Shown here in pieces: positions 60,678 through 64,000 of a stretch of 64,000 bases of DNA (within the stretch, counting starts at the first letter, position 1; each line of letters begins with the position of its first letter). A program made the translations under genes and the position numbers. The notes beneath the pieces were generated by a model. That model saw only the letters and a list, made by a program, of their open reading frames with translations, searched no databases and was not told the origin of the DNA. The stretch is taken from contig NC_083606.1 in the NCBI RefSeq assembly GCF_029168945.1, forward strand, positions 13,232,041 through 13,296,040. The letters are read 5' to 3'. The DNA comes from Cannabis sativa. Taxonomy: Eukaryota > Streptophyta > Magnoliopsida > Rosales > Cannabaceae.

Positions 60678-61029
60678 ATGGCCAAATTTCAAATTGTTTC
60701 TGTTCTTCTTCTTGTGGGGATTCTCATTTCTTCCTTTGGTTGGTCTCAATATATACATATTTTTTATATTGTTCCTTTTACATTATTGAAATTATATTTA
60801 TCATTATTATTAGTACTCATACTATATATTTGTTTTTGTAGGCTTCAATGGTACTCTAGGACAAGATTATCCTATGCTCCTTGCATGTTGCAAGAGCACA
60901 AAGCGCCCAGATTTATGTCCTCATTCAGACTCAAATCCCACTAAATGCGACGCTGAGTGTAAAAAGGGGCCTTGTAGAGGAGGTATATGTAAAAATGAAG
61001 GTGGTCCTGTTTGTCACTGTTTTTGTTAA
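60678..61029 (+). CDS. secreted cysteine-rich, defensin-like peptide
   Basis: Two exons, 60678-60738 and 60842-61029, with a 103-bp GT-AG intron placed after the signal peptide, as in most plant defensin-like genes. The product is 82 aa. Residues 1-21 form a hydrophobic signal peptide (FQIVSVLLLVGILISSFG), so the product is predicted to enter the secretory pathway. The mature part has ten Cys, including CC, then C-x3-C (KCDAEC), GxC (GIC) and a CHCFC end, which fits a cysteine-stabilised alpha-beta fold with one extra disulfide. Plant defensin-like peptides act in antimicrobial defence, pollen-pistil signalling or nodulation, and the sequence does not choose between these. I do not recognise a closer subfamily. 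Both frames are uninterrupted. Confidence 0.85.
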
Positions 61030-62640
61030 TTCGATCTATTATATTCATAATATCAATTGAAATTTATTATTAATAATTATTATTAATAATAAATTTATTA
61101 ATCACTTGTTTTAAAAATAAATAAATGAATAAAGGATATTACTTCCTATCTTATGAGGAGTTCAATAGCACACTATTTTTATTTGAAGTGAATTATTATT
61201 ATTTATTATTATTATTTCATTTTTATATATTAAATTTTTTTTTTATTTTTTACGGAAATTCATATACCAATTAATGGAGCAATTTACACAAAAATCACAT
61301 AAAAATCTATATTGCAATTCACATAAAAATCACTGTAGTAACCTAAATTGTAAATTTTTTAAAAAAATATTAAAAAATAATATATATATGGTAATTATTA
61401 TTATGACACATAATAATGAAACAAATTATTTAATTAATCATAATTAATTAAATTGAGACCTATTTTTTTAAGAAAAGATAAAAAAAATAGGTGCATATTT
61501 TAAATGCACTTAATCATTATTATTAATTTGTTTTTGTTATATATAACATTACATATTATCCATCTCTTTTTCATTTTTATTTTTACAATTAGTCACATCA
61601 AGACTATTTTTATAAAAAAAAAAAAACAAATAGTGTTTTGGTGTATATTAATAAATCACTTGTTGCAATTAAGGAATTATAAAATTTATGATTAAATTGC
61701 TTAATTCATATATATATTTTTTAAAGTACTCCTACACAATATTTAAATTTATGTACTATGATTTATATTATACGTAAATCGTTCAAGTAATATTAATTAA
61801 CTATGCAATATAACCGCGCATTGTGCGGTCTCATAATAATAATTAGGGAATTAATCCGCGCTTTGCGCAATATTGCCCAATATTTGTAAGAAAAAAACAT
61901 ATATATATATATATTGGACTCATTGAATGATGTGTATTATATAAATAAATAAATAAATATATAATAGCTTAAAATTATAAACATAATTTATTTTCAAAAT
62001 ATGTAGAATGGTAATGGTTTTGTTACAAATATTAAAAATAGTAGAATTACTGAAGAAATAGTATGTATTTTTATAATAAAGTAGTTTTTTATTTTATTTT
62101 ATTTAAATTCCATTTAGAATTTTTCTTTTCTTTTCTTTAGCAAAAAGAAACAATTATAAAATAATTTAATCGTTAGATATGAACAATTAAATGAGAAATG
62201 TGTATCAAACAATTAGAAAACTGAAATGAGGAATTTGTATAAAAATATTATGTAGATGTGAAATTTGTACCTTAAATTTTAATTACAATATTTTTTTAAA
62301 GAAAATTTGAAAAATAAAAAATACAATTTGAATTATTTTATTACACAATATTTTAAATTAATGTCAAATTCTCAAAATTAAATAATCACCGAATCTTAAC
62401 ACATACTTTTACATTACAAAAATAAGGCAAACATAAATGTGTCTCATCTCTCCCGCTCTCAACTATCTAATGATTCATATAAAATACTTTTTTTATACAT
62501 TACATTCATCCTTTCTGCAGTTTAAAAAATAACAAAATCATTAACAATTGATAATGTCAAATAGTTTTAACAATACTATAAAAAATTATATATGTATATA
62601 AAATAGTTGAAGTAAAATAAATAATACAAACAAAGGGAGA
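61030..62640. other. AT-rich intergenic sequence
   Basis: No gene recognised. Short GC-rich words ccgcgcattgtgcgg (61814-61828) and ccgcgctttgcgc (61857-61869) stand out and can each form a small hairpin. They may belong to a short non-autonomous element. Confidence 0.5.
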
Positions 62641-64000
62641 AAAGTGAAATAAAGTTCCAGACTTACAAGTTTGATAAATACCATACAATAATTAATCAAT
62701 TCATTTAGCTAGAATAAGTCGAAAGTGGTAGTAATTACTACCTTGGACTTATTTCAAATAAGCATTTGATTTAATCTCTCAATTTCTTTTCTATGTCGGA
62801 CTACAAAATCTTGAGTCTTCTAACATCAGTCCAAAGATTTCTACATAAACACCTAATTTTTCTTTTTGTTCGCTACCTAGTGGGTCTAATTGTCCAAGTT
62901 TATGTATACATATATAGTAATAACTAAATAGAATAAGCAAGTAATTGATAAGCGAGACATCACAAAATGTTCAAAAGGCTCAAGATGTATCTCCATATAA
63001 GAAGAATAGTGAAACATGTATGCTTAACATTACAAATCATAAGAACTCATGCAATGTTTAATTTTCATTGCTTAAAGGGTAATGAGTCTTTGCAAATTAA
63101 ACACATCTTAGTGTAATCACACAGAGCCACATCACTCAATCAAGGCCTGATATTACTTTAGTATCAAATATGAAGTGTACATCCTCAACTCCTGTTTTAT
63201 ATGATTGTATGACATACATAAATTAAATATCAATCAAAGTTAGAATATATTACAAGATGTAAAACTTAATAAGGATTGTTACAATTTACATAATTATTTT
63301 TTCTTAAAAAATATTTCTGTATTCAACTTTAACATTAACAGTAAAGTTAATGGTCAAATCCTCTTAGCTTTATTGTCTACCTATGTTTATCATCTATGAA
63401 AACTCTGTATAAATTTATATATATATAAATCATGAACCTCATTTATAATTAAAATTAAACTAATATATTTTCACTCACATGTCTCAAAGCTATTAATATT
63501 TGAACTTATCATCTGTGATAATAAGCAAGAATGTAGAGTTACAAACCACCAAAAAATATTGTGACTTCATTGGACTTGTCTTGACTAACACTAATAATAA
63601 AGCCACATATCTTTTGTTGAAATGGTAATTAATCAAAACAATATTGCTAAAGTTATATAATTACAATAACATAGTTTTTAATATCAATTTATATAATTAA
63701 AAAAAAATTAAAGATATACGAAGATATGGGCAAAGTAACATTCACACACACATACATAAAAAACTAAGATATGCAAAGAGTTTTCAAAAATAATATTATG
63801 AAGAAGATAATTAACATTTAGATCTCTTTTTGCTTTGGCAGGAAAAAAAAAAGGGAGAATTACTAAAATTTGGAGATAAAATTTCAGGAAAAAAGTTACA
63901 ATAGTTCCTTCTATGATATTAGAGCATTTGAAATCTTCATTACCTTTTTTTAGTGTGCAAATACAAAATACAAAATAAAATAACCAAAATCCACAAACGA
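62641..64000. other. AT-rich intergenic sequence to the window end
   Basis: No open frame of interest. An imperfect palindrome (gaataagtc...gacttatttc, about 44 bp) lies at 62712-62755. Nothing else stands out. Confidence 0.5.

Noticed and set aside
61811..61870. Possible Helitron end
   Set aside because: A small hairpin is present, but no TC start or CTRR end at a sensible distance, so it was kept only as a low-interest observation.
1..64000. CRISPR array, tRNA or rRNA genes
   Set aside because: No regularly spaced repeats of that kind were seen. The only tRNA-like matches are the primer binding sites of retrotransposons.

Overview
This is a plant nuclear window, almost certainly a eudicot: introns with GT-AG borders, long AT-rich intergenic DNA, Ty1/copia and Ty3/gypsy retrotransposons, L1-type LINEs with a plant RNase H tail, MITEs, and plant-specific genes (a vacuolar-type CLC anion transporter, a CRCK3-type kinase and a defensin-like peptide). 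I cannot name the species from sequence alone.

Positions 1-42,300 are transposon-dominated. A probable copia solo LTR (1492-3375) sits in degraded sequence. Then comes a nest: a gypsy-type solo LTR (4761-31184, target duplication ACCAG) holds a complete but non-autonomous copia element (6338-15392, TATGC) and a copia solo LTR (15828-30891, GAATG). That solo LTR is split by a second solo LTR of the same family (17064-30253, ATCAT), which is itself split by a full-length Athila-type gypsy element (18483-29808, ATCAA). All five duplications are perfect, so the order of insertion can be read directly. Beyond the nest lie a broken Tat-like gypsy pol piece (31600-32458), a small foldback, a 5'-truncated LINE (32686-36471), and a 4.7-kb non-autonomous gypsy-like element (37407-42147, CTAGG) that landed in a MITE-like sequence.

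Positions 42,500-53,800 are the genic island. A seven-exon CLC-c-type anion transporter lies on + (42569-46394, 784 aa). A seven-exon calmodulin-binding receptor-like cytoplasmic kinase of CRCK3 type lies on - (52766-49021, 512 aa). A Tat-like gypsy leader/LTR remnant lies between them. Each predicted protein is uninterrupted after splicing, with the hallmark residues of its family mostly in place. The exception is an Ala at the CLC gating-glutamate position.

Positions 53,800-64,000 are AT-rich. They hold a LINE RNase H remnant, a microsatellite, three inverted-repeat elements (one with a perfect 9-bp target duplication), a decayed 2-oxoglutarate dioxygenase gene, and a two-exon secreted cysteine-rich (defensin-like) peptide gene at 60678-61029. 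The last 3 kb show no gene. I saw no CRISPR array, rRNA or tRNA gene.
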